Below are positions 35,255-43,413 of a DNA stretch of 64,000 nucleotides, in pieces. Source of the stretch: Croceibacterium_A sp035626815 (GTDB lineage: Bacteria > Pseudomonadota > Alphaproteobacteria > Sphingomonadales > Sphingomonadaceae); contig DASPMY010000027.1 in assembly GCA_035626815.1 (NCBI GenBank), positions 59,512-123,511 of the forward strand. The letters are read 5' to 3'. The position numbers and the translations under genes are program-made. Under the pieces are notes generated by a model. That model made no database searches and was not told where the DNA came from. It saw nothing but the letters and a program-made list of their open reading frames with translations. Position 1 is the first letter of the stretch. Each line of letters opens with the position of its first letter.

Positions 35255-35304
35255 CACGCCGGCGGCGCTTGTGTTCCCTCTCTGTTCCTGATAGCCCGCC
35301 GACC

Positions 35305-36672
35305 ATGGCCAAGCCCAAGCGCCGCTACGTCTGCACCGAATGCGGCAGTGTCGCCCATCGCTGGCAGGGGCAGTGCGTCGATTGCTCGCAATGGAACACG
35401 CTGGTCGAGGATGCGCCCGAAACGGCCTTCTCGGCGCGGCACGACCTGTCGAGCGGCGGGCGGCCGGTCCTGTTCGAGCCGCTCGACGCGCCGTCCCCGC
35501 CGCTGACCCGGCGCGGCACCGGCCTTGCCGAGTTCGACCGCGCGCTCGGCGGGGGGCTGGTGCCGGGCTCGGCGGTGCTGATGGGCGGCGAGCCGGGGAT
35601 CGGCAAGTCGACGCTGCTGCTCCAGGCCGCCGCGCAAGTCGCCCGCGCCGGCGGCAGCGCGATCTACATCAGCGGCGAGGAAGCCCCCGGGCAGGTGCGC
35701 CTGCGCGCGGCGCGGCTCGGGCTGGCCGATGCGCCACTCCAGCTCGCCGCCGCGACCTCGGTCCGCGACATCCTGACCACGCTCGGCAACAGCGCGCCGC
35801 CGGCGCTGTTGGTGGTCGATTCGATCCAGACGATGCACTCGGACACCATCGAGGGCGCGCCGGGCACCGTCACCCAGGTCCGCGCCAGCGCGTTCGAGCT
35901 GATCCGCTACGCCAAGGAGAACGGCGTCGCGCTGGTGCTCGTCGGCCACGTGACCAAGGACGGCACGATCGCCGGCCCGCGCGTGCTCGAGCACATGGTC
36001 GACGTGGTGATGAGCTTCGAGGGCGAGCGCAGCCACCAGTACCGCATCCTGCGCGCGCTCAAGAACCGCTTCGGCGCGGTCGACGAGATCGGCGTGTTCG
36101 CGATGGAAGGGCAGGGGCTGGCCGAGGTTCCGAACCCGTCGCTGCTGTTCCTCTCGGGCCGCGAGGAGCCGGTCGCGGGCAGCGCGATCTTCCCGGCGCT
36201 CGAGGGCACGCGCCCGGTGCTGGTCGAGGTCCAGGCGCTGATCGTGCGGCTGCAATCGGGCGCCACCCCGCGCCGCGCGGTGGTGGGGTGGGATTCGGGC
36301 CGGCTGGCGATGCTGCTGGCGGTGCTCGAGGCGCGCTGCGGGCTCAATTTCTCCTCGGCCGAGGTCTATCTCAACGTCGCCGGCGGCTACCGGCTGACCG
36401 ATCCGGCGGCCGACCTGGCGGTCGCGGCGGCGCTGGTCTCGGCGCTGGCCGACAAGCCGCTGCCGCTGCGCGGCGTGTGGTTCGGCGAGGTCTCGCTGTC
36501 GGGCGAAATCCGTGCCGTGGCGCACTCGGGCGTGCGGCTGCGCGAGGCGACCAAGCTCGGCTTCGACCTCGGCTACGGCCCGGACGATGGCGGCAAGAGC
36601 GCGGGCGGCTTGCGCTACGCCGGCCTGTCGAGCCTGCCCAAGCTCGTTGACCGCGTGATGGCCTCGGCATAG
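35305..36672 (+). CDS. radA: DNA repair protein RadA
   Basis: A 455-residue RecA-related branch-migration ATPase. The N-terminal C4 zinc finger is C10, C13, C24 and C27 (CTECG and CVDC). Walker A is GGEPGIGKST near residue 97, the RadA signature is LKNRFGAVDEIG, and the C-terminus is a Lon-like domain. ATG at 35305 is preferred over 35269. It leads a run with cvpA and the IscU-like gene; cvpA begins 13 bp downstream. Confidence 0.97.
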   Translation: MAKPKRRYVCTECGSVAHRWQGQCVDCSQWNTLVEDAPETAFSARHDLSSGGRPVLFEPLDAPSPPLTRRGTGLAEFDRALGGGLVPGSAVLMGGEPGIGKSTLLLQAAAQVARAGGSAIYISGEEAPGQVRLRAARLGLADAPLQLAAATSVRDILTTLGNSAPPALLVVDSIQTMHSDTIEGAPGTVTQVRASAFELIRYAKENGVALVLVGHVTKDGTIAGPRVLEHMVDVVMSFEGERSHQYRILRALKNRFGAVDEIGVFAMEGQGLAEVPNPSLLFLSGREEPVAGSAIFPALEGTRPVLVEVQALIVRLQSGATPRRAVVGWDSGRLAMLLAVLEARCGLNFSSAEVYLNVAGGYRLTDPAADLAVAAALVSALADKPLPLRGVWFGEVSLSGEIRAVAHSGVRLREATKLGFDLGYGPDDGGKSAGGLRYAGLSSLPKLVDRVMASA

Positions 36673-36685
36673 GCTTTCTCCCGGG

Positions 36686-37228
36686 ATGACGGGTTTCGAC
36701 ATCATCGTCTTGCTGATCGTCGGGGTGGCCGCCGTGGGCGGCTTCCTGCGCGGGTTCGTGCAGGAGGTGCTCTCGCTTGCCGCGTGGATCCTGGCGATCT
36801 TCGCCATCCGCTATCTCCACACCGATCTCACCGCATTCCTCTTCAATTACATCGGCACGCCCTCGGGCGCCGCGGTGCTGGCCTTCGCCATGCTGCTGCT
36901 GATCCCCTACGCGGCGATGAAGCTGATCGCCGGGCGGGCCGGCAAGGCCACGCGCGCCTCGGTGCTCGGCCCGATCGACCGGGTGCTCGGCTTCGGCTTC
37001 GGCGCGGTCAAGGGCGTGATCGTCGTGGTCATGGCGTTCTCGCTGCTGGTGCTCGGCTACGACACGATCTGGGGGCCGTCGGGCCGGCCGACGTGGATCA
37101 CCACCGCGCGCACCTATCCGTTCGTCAACGCCAGCGCCGATGCGCTGGTCCAGCTGATCGACGAGCGCGAGCGGGCGATCGACGCCGCCGACGCGGTCGA
37201 AAGGGACGATACCGGCGAGGCGCGATGA
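36686..37228 (+). CDS. cvpA: CvpA family membrane protein
   Basis: A 180-residue inner-membrane protein with four predicted helices, starting GFDIIVLLIVGVAAVGGFLR, with the family's GFLRGFVQEVLSLAAWI and later ACIDRVLGFGFGAVKG-like segment (PIDRVLGFGFGAVKG). CvpA affects colicin V export and envelope stress tolerance in E. coli; its molecular role is unresolved. The TGA overlaps the ATG of the next gene (ATGA). Confidence 0.9.
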   Translation: MTGFDIIVLLIVGVAAVGGFLRGFVQEVLSLAAWILAIFAIRYLHTDLTAFLFNYIGTPSGAAVLAFAMLLLIPYAAMKLIAGRAGKATRASVLGPIDRVLGFGFGAVKGVIVVVMAFSLLVLGYDTIWGPSGRPTWITTARTYPFVNASADALVQLIDERERAIDAADAVERDDTGEAR

Positions 37229-37656
37229 GCGCCGCGCGCCTCTACACGCCCGAGCTGCTGGCGCTCGCGGTCGAGCTGGCGAGCTACCCGCCGCTCGAAC
37301 CGGCTGCGGCGCGCGGCGAGGCGCGCTCGCCGACGTGCGGCAGCACGCTCGCGGTCGACCTCGAGCTCGACGGAGCGGGGCGGATCGCAGGCCTCGGGAT
37401 GCGGGTCCGCGCCTGCGCGGTCGGCCAGGCGGCGGCGGCGATCTTCGCCCGCCACGCCCGGGGCCGCGGGCAGGCCGAGATCGGCGAGGCGCTCGCTCGA
37501 ATGGAAGCGTGGCTGGCGCACGAGGGCGCGCAACCGGCGTGGCCCGATCTCGCGCTGATCGCCCCGGCGCGCGCCTACCCCGCGCGCCACGGCGCGATCC
37601 TGCTGCCGTGGAAGGCCGCGCTCGCCGCCCTTTCCACCACCGCGCCCGCGGGCTAA
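37225..37656 (+). CDS. IscU/NifU-like iron-sulfur scaffold homologue
   Basis: A 143-residue protein of the NifU-N/IscU fold: an N-terminal YTPELLALAVELASYPPL helix, then SPTCGSTLAV (first Cys) and RVRACAVGQAAAAIFA (second Cys). The third IscU cysteine, usually in a K/R-x-C context, appears as ARHGAILLPW here, so the canonical three-Cys cluster site is incomplete. The annotation as a scaffold is by family only. Coupled to cvpA. Confidence 0.75.
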   Translation: MSAARLYTPELLALAVELASYPPLEPAAARGEARSPTCGSTLAVDLELDGAGRIAGLGMRVRACAVGQAAAAIFARHARGRGQAEIGEALARMEAWLAHEGAQPAWPDLALIAPARAYPARHGAILLPWKAALAALSTTAPAG

Positions 37657-37687
37657 CCCTCCGCCAGGAGAGGCGAAGGGCGGGCGT

Positions 37688-39319
37688 ATGGCGACGATGG
37701 CTGAACCGGTGACGGCCCGCGAGCCCAGCGCGAAGGAGATCCGCCTCGTCATCGGCGCCTCGTCGATCGGCACCGTGTTCGAGTGGTACGATTTCTTCGT
37801 CTACGGCACGCTTGCGGCGATGGTCGGCCAGGCGTTCTTCCCGGCCGGGGACGCGACGCTGCAGATGCTGCTGGTGTGGGCCGGGTTCGCGGTCGGGTTC
37901 GGCTTCCGCCCGCTCGGGGCGATCCTGTTCGGCTACCTCGGCGACCGCCTGGGCCGCAAGTACACCTTCCTCGTCACGGTGACGCTGATGGGCGTCGCCA
38001 CCGCCGGGGTCGGCTTCATTCCCTCGGCCGCGAGCATCGGCCTCGCCGCGCCGCTGATCGTGCTGTTCCTGCGCATCCTCCAGGGCCTGGCGCTCGGCGG
38101 CGAGTACGGCGGCGCGACGATCTACGTCGCCGAGCACTGCCCGCCGGAGAAGCGCGGGTTCTACACCAGCTTCATCCAGGCATCGGTGGTCGGCGGGTTC
38201 GTGCTCAGCGTGGCGGTGGTGCTCGCCTGCCGCCTGCTGCTGACGCCGGAGGACTTTGCCGCGTGGGGCTGGCGGCTGCCGTTCATCCTCTCGCTCGCGC
38301 TGCTGGCGGTGTCGCTGTGGATGCGCCTCAAGCTCAGCGAGAGCCCGGTGTTCCAGGCGATGAAGCGCGAGCGGCGGACCTCGCGCAACCCGTTCAAGGA
38401 AAGCTTCACCTATCCCGGCAACAGGAAGCGCATCTTCGTCGCGCTGTTCGGCGTCACCGGCAGCCTGACGACGATCTTCTACGCCGCCTATTTCTCGAGC
38501 CTGTCGTTCCTCAAGGGGCCGATGCGGGTCGATGCGACGACCACCGAGACGCTGGTGCTGATCGCCGGCCCGCTGATGATGGCGTTCTACGTCCTGGTCG
38601 GCAAATGGTCCGACCGCGTCGGGCGCAAGAAGCCGATCATCTGGGGCAACGTGCTGATCCTGCTGACGCTGTTCCCGGCGTTCTGGGCGCTCGGCCATTT
38701 CGCCAACCCGGGGCTGACCGATTCCGCGCGCGCCGCGCCGGTGGTCGTCGCCGGCCCCGATTGCGACTACGACCCCTTCGCCAGCTCCCAGGCCACCGCC
38801 TGCGGCAAGCTGATCTCCGATCTGACCGCCGCCGGCGTGCCGTACGAGCTGTCCGCCGGCGACAGCCTCGCGCTGAGCGTCGGCGGCGCTGCGGTCCCGC
38901 TCGCCGGGTTCGAGTGGGACGATGGCGCCGCACGCAAGGCCCGGCTCGAAGCCGCGCTCGCCGCCTCGGGCTACGATTTCGCCGTCCAGCACCCGGGCCT
39001 CGGGCGCCAGCTCGGGATCATCGGCGTGCTGCTGTTCTTCGGCTTCCTCTCGGCGATGAACTACGGCTCGGTCGCCGCCTTGCTCGCCGAGATGTTCCCG
39101 CCGCGGATCCGCTACAGCTCGATGTCGATCCCGTACCACATCGGCGCCGGCTACTTCGGCGGCTTCCTGCCGGTGATCGCCGGCTACATCGTGGCGCGCA
39201 CCGGCGACGTCTATGCCGGCCTGTGGTACACCTGGGCGTTCGTCGCCATCGCCCTGGTGGTCGGCTGGTGGGGCATTCCCTCGGGCCCGCCGCGCGATTT
39301 CGCCGATGATCCCGCCTGA
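37688..39319 (+). CDS. MFS transporter, metabolite:H+ symporter (MHS) type
   Basis: A 543-residue inner-membrane transporter with the MHS hallmarks GTVFEWYDFFVYG, FRPLGAILFGYLGDRLGRK and LALGGEYGGA, as in ShiA, ProP and KgtP. About 100 extra residues interrupt the usual fold near 335-440 (from NPGLTDSAR to QHPGLGRQLG), with two cysteines (DCDYDPF and TACGKLI). This segment would lie between late membrane helices, probably on the periplasmic side. Substrate unknown. It overlaps alr by 14 bp. Confidence 0.88.
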   Translation: MATMAEPVTAREPSAKEIRLVIGASSIGTVFEWYDFFVYGTLAAMVGQAFFPAGDATLQMLLVWAGFAVGFGFRPLGAILFGYLGDRLGRKYTFLVTVTLMGVATAGVGFIPSAASIGLAAPLIVLFLRILQGLALGGEYGGATIYVAEHCPPEKRGFYTSFIQASVVGGFVLSVAVVLACRLLLTPEDFAAWGWRLPFILSLALLAVSLWMRLKLSESPVFQAMKRERRTSRNPFKESFTYPGNRKRIFVALFGVTGSLTTIFYAAYFSSLSFLKGPMRVDATTTETLVLIAGPLMMAFYVLVGKWSDRVGRKKPIIWGNVLILLTLFPAFWALGHFANPGLTDSARAAPVVVAGPDCDYDPFASSQATACGKLISDLTAAGVPYELSAGDSLALSVGGAAVPLAGFEWDDGAARKARLEAALAASGYDFAVQHPGLGRQLGIIGVLLFFGFLSAMNYGSVAALLAEMFPPRIRYSSMSIPYHIGAGYFGGFLPVIAGYIVARTGDVYAGLWYTWAFVAIALVVGWWGIPSGPPRDFADDPA

Positions 39320-40355
39320 GCTTCCCCCGCCGACGCTGCGGCTGCGGCTCGACGGCGAGGCGCTGGCGGCGAACTGGCGCGCGCTCGACCGGCTGTCGGG
39401 CGCGGCGGCGGCCGGGGCGGCGGTCAAGGCCGACGCCTACGGGCTCGGCATCGACAACGTGGTCCCGGTGCTGCGCGACGCCGGGGCGGCCGATTTCTTC
39501 GTCGCCCACTGGAGCGAGGCGCCGGCGCTGCTGCGGCACGTGCGGCCGGGCCAGGTCGCGGTGCTGCACGGGCCGCTGCGGGCCGAGGACGCGCGCTTCG
39601 CCCGCGCCACCGGGGTGCGCCCCGTGATCAACAGCCTCCACCAGGCGCGGCTGTGGACGGAGTCGGGCGGCGGGCCGTGCGACCTGATGGTCGACACCGG
39701 CATCAACCGGCTCGGGCTGTCGCCGCACGAGACCGGCGACCCGCTGGTCGGCGCGCTGGCGATCGACACGCTGATGTCGCACCTCGCCTCGGCCGACGAG
39801 GACGTGGCGCAGAACGAACGCCAGCTGGCCTTGTTCGAGGAAATCTGCCGGCAGCTTCCGGCGCGCCGCCGCAGCCTCGCCAACAGCGCCGGCATCGCCC
39901 TCGGCGAGCGCTACGCGTTCGACCTGACCCGGCCGGGCCTGTCGCTCTACGGCGGGATCCCCCGACCCGAGCTGGCCGCCATGCGCCAGGTCGCGCATCC
40001 GCAGGCGGCGGTGCTGCAAGTCCGCGAGCTCTCGCCCGGGGACAGCGTCGGCTACAACGCCACCTTCACCGCCGAGCGGCCGATCCGCGCCGCCACCGTC
40101 TCGCTCGGCTATGCCGACGGCTTCCTGCGCTGCTGGTCGGGCCGCGGCGCGCTGCGCTATTGCGGGGCGCTGCTGCCGCTGCTCGGCCGGGTGTCGATGG
40201 ACATGGTGGTGGTCGACTGCACCGCCGCCCCCGAACTGCGCGAGGGCGACTGGCTCGACGTTCCCTACAGCCTGCCCGAGTCCGCGGCGCGCTGTGGCCT
40301 GTCGCAATACGAGCTGCTGACCCTGCTCGGGCGAAGATTCCGCCGCGGATCCTAG
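39306..40355 (+). CDS. alr: alanine racemase
   Basis: A 349-residue PLP enzyme making D-alanine for peptidoglycan. PLP Lys is K41 in AVKADAYGLG; the second catalytic base is the Tyr of SVGYNATF (about 250); other landmarks are DTGINRLGLSP, NSAGIALG and LGRVSMDMVVVD. The ATG lies inside the end of the MFS gene, so the pair is likely cotranscribed. A biosynthetic (Alr) versus catabolic (DadX) role cannot be separated by sequence. Confidence 0.95.
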   Translation: MIPPELPPPTLRLRLDGEALAANWRALDRLSGAAAAGAAVKADAYGLGIDNVVPVLRDAGAADFFVAHWSEAPALLRHVRPGQVAVLHGPLRAEDARFARATGVRPVINSLHQARLWTESGGGPCDLMVDTGINRLGLSPHETGDPLVGALAIDTLMSHLASADEDVAQNERQLALFEEICRQLPARRRSLANSAGIALGERYAFDLTRPGLSLYGGIPRPELAAMRQVAHPQAAVLQVRELSPGDSVGYNATFTAERPIRAATVSLGYADGFLRCWSGRGALRYCGALLPLLGRVSMDMVVVDCTAAPELREGDWLDVPYSLPESAARCGLSQYELLTLLGRRFRRGS

Positions 40356-40431
40356 GCTATTCGTTGCGCCGCCCATGTTGCGGGTGCTAAGCGCAGCAAA
40401 ACCCTGAAATCCCCACGCTGGAGCCAGCCGG

Positions 40432-40992
40432 ATGGCCGATCCCGAGACCCCGGGCGCAGAACCCATCATCATCAAGAAATACGCCAACCGGCGGCTCTAC
40501 AATACCCGCTCGTCGAGCTACATCACGCTCGAGGATCTCTCGCGGATGACCCGCGAGGGGATCGACTTCCAGGTGCTCGACGCCAAGACCGGCAACGACA
40601 TCACCCACGCGATCCTGACGCAGATCATCATGGAAGAGGAAACGCACGGCGAGCAGATGCTGCCGATCAGCTTCCTGCGCCAGCTGATCTCGATGTACGG
40701 CAACTCGATGCAGGCGCTGATGCCGCACTATCTCGAAGCGACGATGGACAATTTCCGCGCCAACCAGATGAAGCTGCAGGAAAGCTGGAAAGCGAGCATG
40801 TCGCCCGACGCGCTGGCCAAGATGGCCGAGACCAACATGGCCATGTTCAAGGCCGCCGCGAGCGCGTTCATGCCCGGCAGCCAGCCGGCCGAGCCCCCCG
40901 CGGCCAAGCCCGCCGCCAGCGGCAGCGACCTCGACGCCCTGCGCGAGCAAATGGCCGAGATGCAGCGCAAGCTCGACGAGCTGCGCAAGTAA
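40432..40992 (+). CDS. phaR: polyhydroxyalkanoate synthesis repressor PhaR
   Basis: A 186-residue DNA- and PHB-binding regulator. The N-terminal PHB/PHA accumulation regulator domain reads IIKKYANRRLYNTRSSSYI, followed by the PHB_acc region (PISFLRQLISMYG) and a C-terminal coiled coil (LREQMAEMQRKLDELRK). It represses phasin genes when free. A loose TTGC-N14-GCAA inverted pair lies 33-54 bp upstream (40378-40399) and could be an autoregulatory site. No pha biosynthesis gene is nearby. Confidence 0.93.
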   Translation: MADPETPGAEPIIIKKYANRRLYNTRSSSYITLEDLSRMTREGIDFQVLDAKTGNDITHAILTQIIMEEETHGEQMLPISFLRQLISMYGNSMQALMPHYLEATMDNFRANQMKLQESWKASMSPDALAKMAETNMAMFKAAASAFMPGSQPAEPPAAKPAASGSDLDALREQMAEMQRKLDELRK

Positions 40993-41123
40993 TCCTCCCC
41001 GGGACGGGGAGGGGGGACCATGCGAAGCATGGTGGAGGGGGCTGTCCCCACACGCTGCGCTTGATCGAGAGCCCGCTCCGTCAGCCGCTTGCGCGGCTGC
41101 CACCTCCCCTTACAGGGGAGGAT
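40993..41123. repeat. intergenic palindrome, family C, copy 1
   Basis: Starts TCCTCCCCGGGACGGGGAGG, continues with ACCATGCGAAGCATGGT as an inner hairpin, and closes with CCTCCCCTTACAGGGGAGGA. It fills the phaR-proS gap. Relatives are at 46714-46821 (inside rnr) and 47930-48069. Confidence 0.85.
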
Positions 41124-41149
41124 CGTCGAAATCATTGTTGGGTTGATTC

Positions 41150-42691
41150 ATGTCCGCCATCCGCCACGCCCTGACCGTCAAGCGCGAGGACGACTTCGCC
41201 GCCTGGTACCAGGACGTCATCTCCGCCGCCGACATGGCCGAGGAATCGGGCGTGCGCGGGTGCATGGTGATCAAGCCGTGGGGCTGGGGCATCTGGGAGC
41301 GGATGCAGCGGCTGCTCGATCAGCGGATCAAGGCCGCGGGCGTGCAGAACGCCTACTTCCCGCTGTTCATCCCGCTGGGCAACTTCGTGCGCGAGGCGGC
41401 GCACGTCGAAGGCTTCGCCAAGGAGATGGCGGTGGTCACGCACCACCGGCTGATCGCCGACGGCAAGGGCGGCCTGGTCCCCGATCCCGAGGCGAAGCTG
41501 GAGGAGCCGCTGATCGTGCGGCCGACCTCGGAGACGATCATCGGCGACGCGATGAGCCGCTGGATCCAGTCGTGGCGCGACTTGCCGCTGCTCTTGAACC
41601 AGTGGGCCAACGTCGTGCGCTGGGAGATGCGCACGCGGATGTTCCTGCGCACCAGCGAGTTCCTCTGGCAGGAAGGCCACACCGCGCACGACAGCCGCGA
41701 GGACGCCCTCAAGGAGACGATGCGCGCGCTCGAGATGTACCGCGCCTTTGCCGAGGATGACCTGTCGCTGCCGGTGATCGCCGGCGAGAAGCCCGAGAAC
41801 GAGCGCTTCCCCGGCGCGGTCGGCACGTGGTCGATCGAGGCGATGATGCAGGACGGCAAGGCGCTCCAGGCCGGCACCTCGCATTACCTCGGCACCAGCT
41901 TCGCCGAGGCGGCGAACATCCGCTTCCAGGATCGCGAGGGCGGCCAGCAGCTCGCCCACACCACCAGCTGGGGGGTCTCGACGCGCATGGTCGGCGGCCT
42001 GATCATGACCCACGGCGACGACGACGGGCTGCGCGTGCCGCCGGCGGTGGCGCCGCAGCAGATCGTGATCCTGCCGATGCTGCGCGACACCGAGGCGGAT
42101 TCGAACCTGCTCGCCTACAGCGAAGAGCTGCGCGACCGGCTGGCGGGCGCGCAGGCGCTTGGCGAGCCGCTGCGGGTGCTGCTCGACACCAAGCCGGCCA
42201 AGGTCGCGCAGAAGCGCTGGGACTGGGTGCGCAAGGGCGTGCCGCTGATCGTCGAGGTCGGCCCGCGCGACGTCGAGGCCGGGCAGGTCAGCGTGTTGCG
42301 CCGCCACCGCTTGTGGCGCGAGGACGGCAAGCCGGACTTCCACGCGATGGACCGGCAGCAGTTCGCCGCCGCCGCCGCCGCCGAGCTCGAGGGCATGCAG
42401 CGCGAGCTCTACGCCGAAGCCCGCGACCGGCGCGAGGCCAATATCGTCCGCGGCATCGACAGCTTCGCGGCGCTTGCCGCGTTCTTCGGCGAGGACCAGC
42501 GCTACCCGGGCTGGGCCGAGGTCCAGTGGTCGCGGCCGACCGGCGCCGCGCTCGCGGCCGTGACCGAGAAGCTCAAGTCGCTCAAGCTGACCTTCCGCAA
42601 CGTCCCCCTCGGCGCCGCCCCTGCCGAGGGGGCCTGCCTGTTCACCGGGGAGCCCGCGGTCGAGCGGATTTACGTCGCCCGCGCGTATTGA
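41150..42691 (+). CDS. proS: prolyl-tRNA synthetase, archaeal/eukaryotic-like type
   Basis: A 513-residue class II synthetase. The core includes RGCMVIKPWGWGIWERMQ, YFPLFIP, RPTSETIIGDAMSRWIQSW and LRTSEFLWQEGHTAH, and the C-terminus carries the extra zinc-like domain ending in Tyr (VARAY), the marks of the archaeal/eukaryotic ProS class. It lacks the INS editing domain of E. coli-type ProS. This type is normal for sphingomonads. Start ATG at 41150. Confidence 0.95.
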   Translation: MSAIRHALTVKREDDFAAWYQDVISAADMAEESGVRGCMVIKPWGWGIWERMQRLLDQRIKAAGVQNAYFPLFIPLGNFVREAAHVEGFAKEMAVVTHHRLIADGKGGLVPDPEAKLEEPLIVRPTSETIIGDAMSRWIQSWRDLPLLLNQWANVVRWEMRTRMFLRTSEFLWQEGHTAHDSREDALKETMRALEMYRAFAEDDLSLPVIAGEKPENERFPGAVGTWSIEAMMQDGKALQAGTSHYLGTSFAEAANIRFQDREGGQQLAHTTSWGVSTRMVGGLIMTHGDDDGLRVPPAVAPQQIVILPMLRDTEADSNLLAYSEELRDRLAGAQALGEPLRVLLDTKPAKVAQKRWDWVRKGVPLIVEVGPRDVEAGQVSVLRRHRLWREDGKPDFHAMDRQQFAAAAAAELEGMQRELYAEARDRREANIVRGIDSFAALAAFFGEDQRYPGWAEVQWSRPTGAALAAVTEKLKSLKLTFRNVPLGAAPAEGACLFTGEPAVERIYVARAY

Positions 42692-42722
42692 TAGCCTTCC
42701 TGCCCAAACGGGGGAGGGGCCG

Positions 42723-43322
42723 ATGCTGGGATCGATCAAGTACAACCTGTCGCACCTGCTGGATTTCAGCGGCCGCGACGCGCGCCAGACGTTCTGGTTC
42801 TACGTGCTGTTCGTGTTCCTGCTGAACATGGCCGTCTCGCTGGCGATCACGATGCCGGCGGTCGGCCAGGCGATGGGCGGGGCGATGATGGCGGCGCGCT
42901 CGGGCGATCCGGCGGCGGCCAACGCGGCGCTCGCCGAGAGCATGACCGGCGTCACGATGAGGGCGATCTGGGCCGGGGCGATCCTCGGCGTGGTCAACAT
43001 CGGGCTGCTGGCGGCGGCTTTCGTCCGGCGCCTGCACGATGCCGACTTCTCCGGCTGGTGGGCGCTGCTCGTCGGCGCGGTCTACGGCCTGTCCATCGGG
43101 CGCACGCTGCTCAACGCCGACAGCATGGAAGCGATGGCGCGCGAGGCGGTCGAGAACGCGATCGCCAACCCGACGATGGGGCCGCAGCTCTATGGGACGA
43201 ACCCGCAGATGGCGTTCGACACGCTGATCGGGTGGATCCCGATCGTGCTGATGGTCGGCTTCGGCGTCCTCAAGTCGACCGCCGGGCCGAACCGCTTCGC
43301 CGAGGAGCCGGTGCGCTTCTGA
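42723..43322 (+). CDS. DUF805 membrane protein
   Basis: A 199-residue membrane protein. It starts with the DUF805 pattern LDFSGRDARQTFWFYVLFVF, has three or four hydrophobic helices, and contains FVRRLHDADFSGWWAL. Function unknown; related proteins are called inner-membrane YhaH/YhaI. It begins 31 bp after proS and is probably cotranscribed. A family D palindrome follows. Confidence 0.88.
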   Translation: MLGSIKYNLSHLLDFSGRDARQTFWFYVLFVFLLNMAVSLAITMPAVGQAMGGAMMAARSGDPAAANAALAESMTGVTMRAIWAGAILGVVNIGLLAAAFVRRLHDADFSGWWALLVGAVYGLSIGRTLLNADSMEAMAREAVENAIANPTMGPQLYGTNPQMAFDTLIGWIPIVLMVGFGVLKSTAGPNRFAEEPVRF

Positions 43323-43330
43323 AGGGCGCG

Positions 43331-43409
43331 AGTCCCCGCGAAGGCGGGGACCTCGGGCGGCAAGCGCTGCGCGCGCAGCCCGAGGCCCCGGCTTTCGCCG
43401 GGGCGCCCG
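43331..43409. repeat. intergenic palindrome, family D, copy 1
   Basis: Two hairpins, AGTCCCCGCGAAGGCGGGGA and GGCCCCGGCTTTCGCCGGGGC, flank a central CTCGGGC...GCCCGAG pairing. It lies between convergent DUF805 and the M3 peptidase gene, where it could stop transcription from both sides. A degraded copy sits inside pdhC. Confidence 0.85.
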
Positions 43410-43413
43410 GTTG

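Noticed and set aside
36371..39427. 1018-codon open frame on the minus strand across radA, cvpA and the MHS gene
   Set aside because: Low-complexity Arg/Ala/Glu-rich translation opposite well-recognised genes; a GC shadow.
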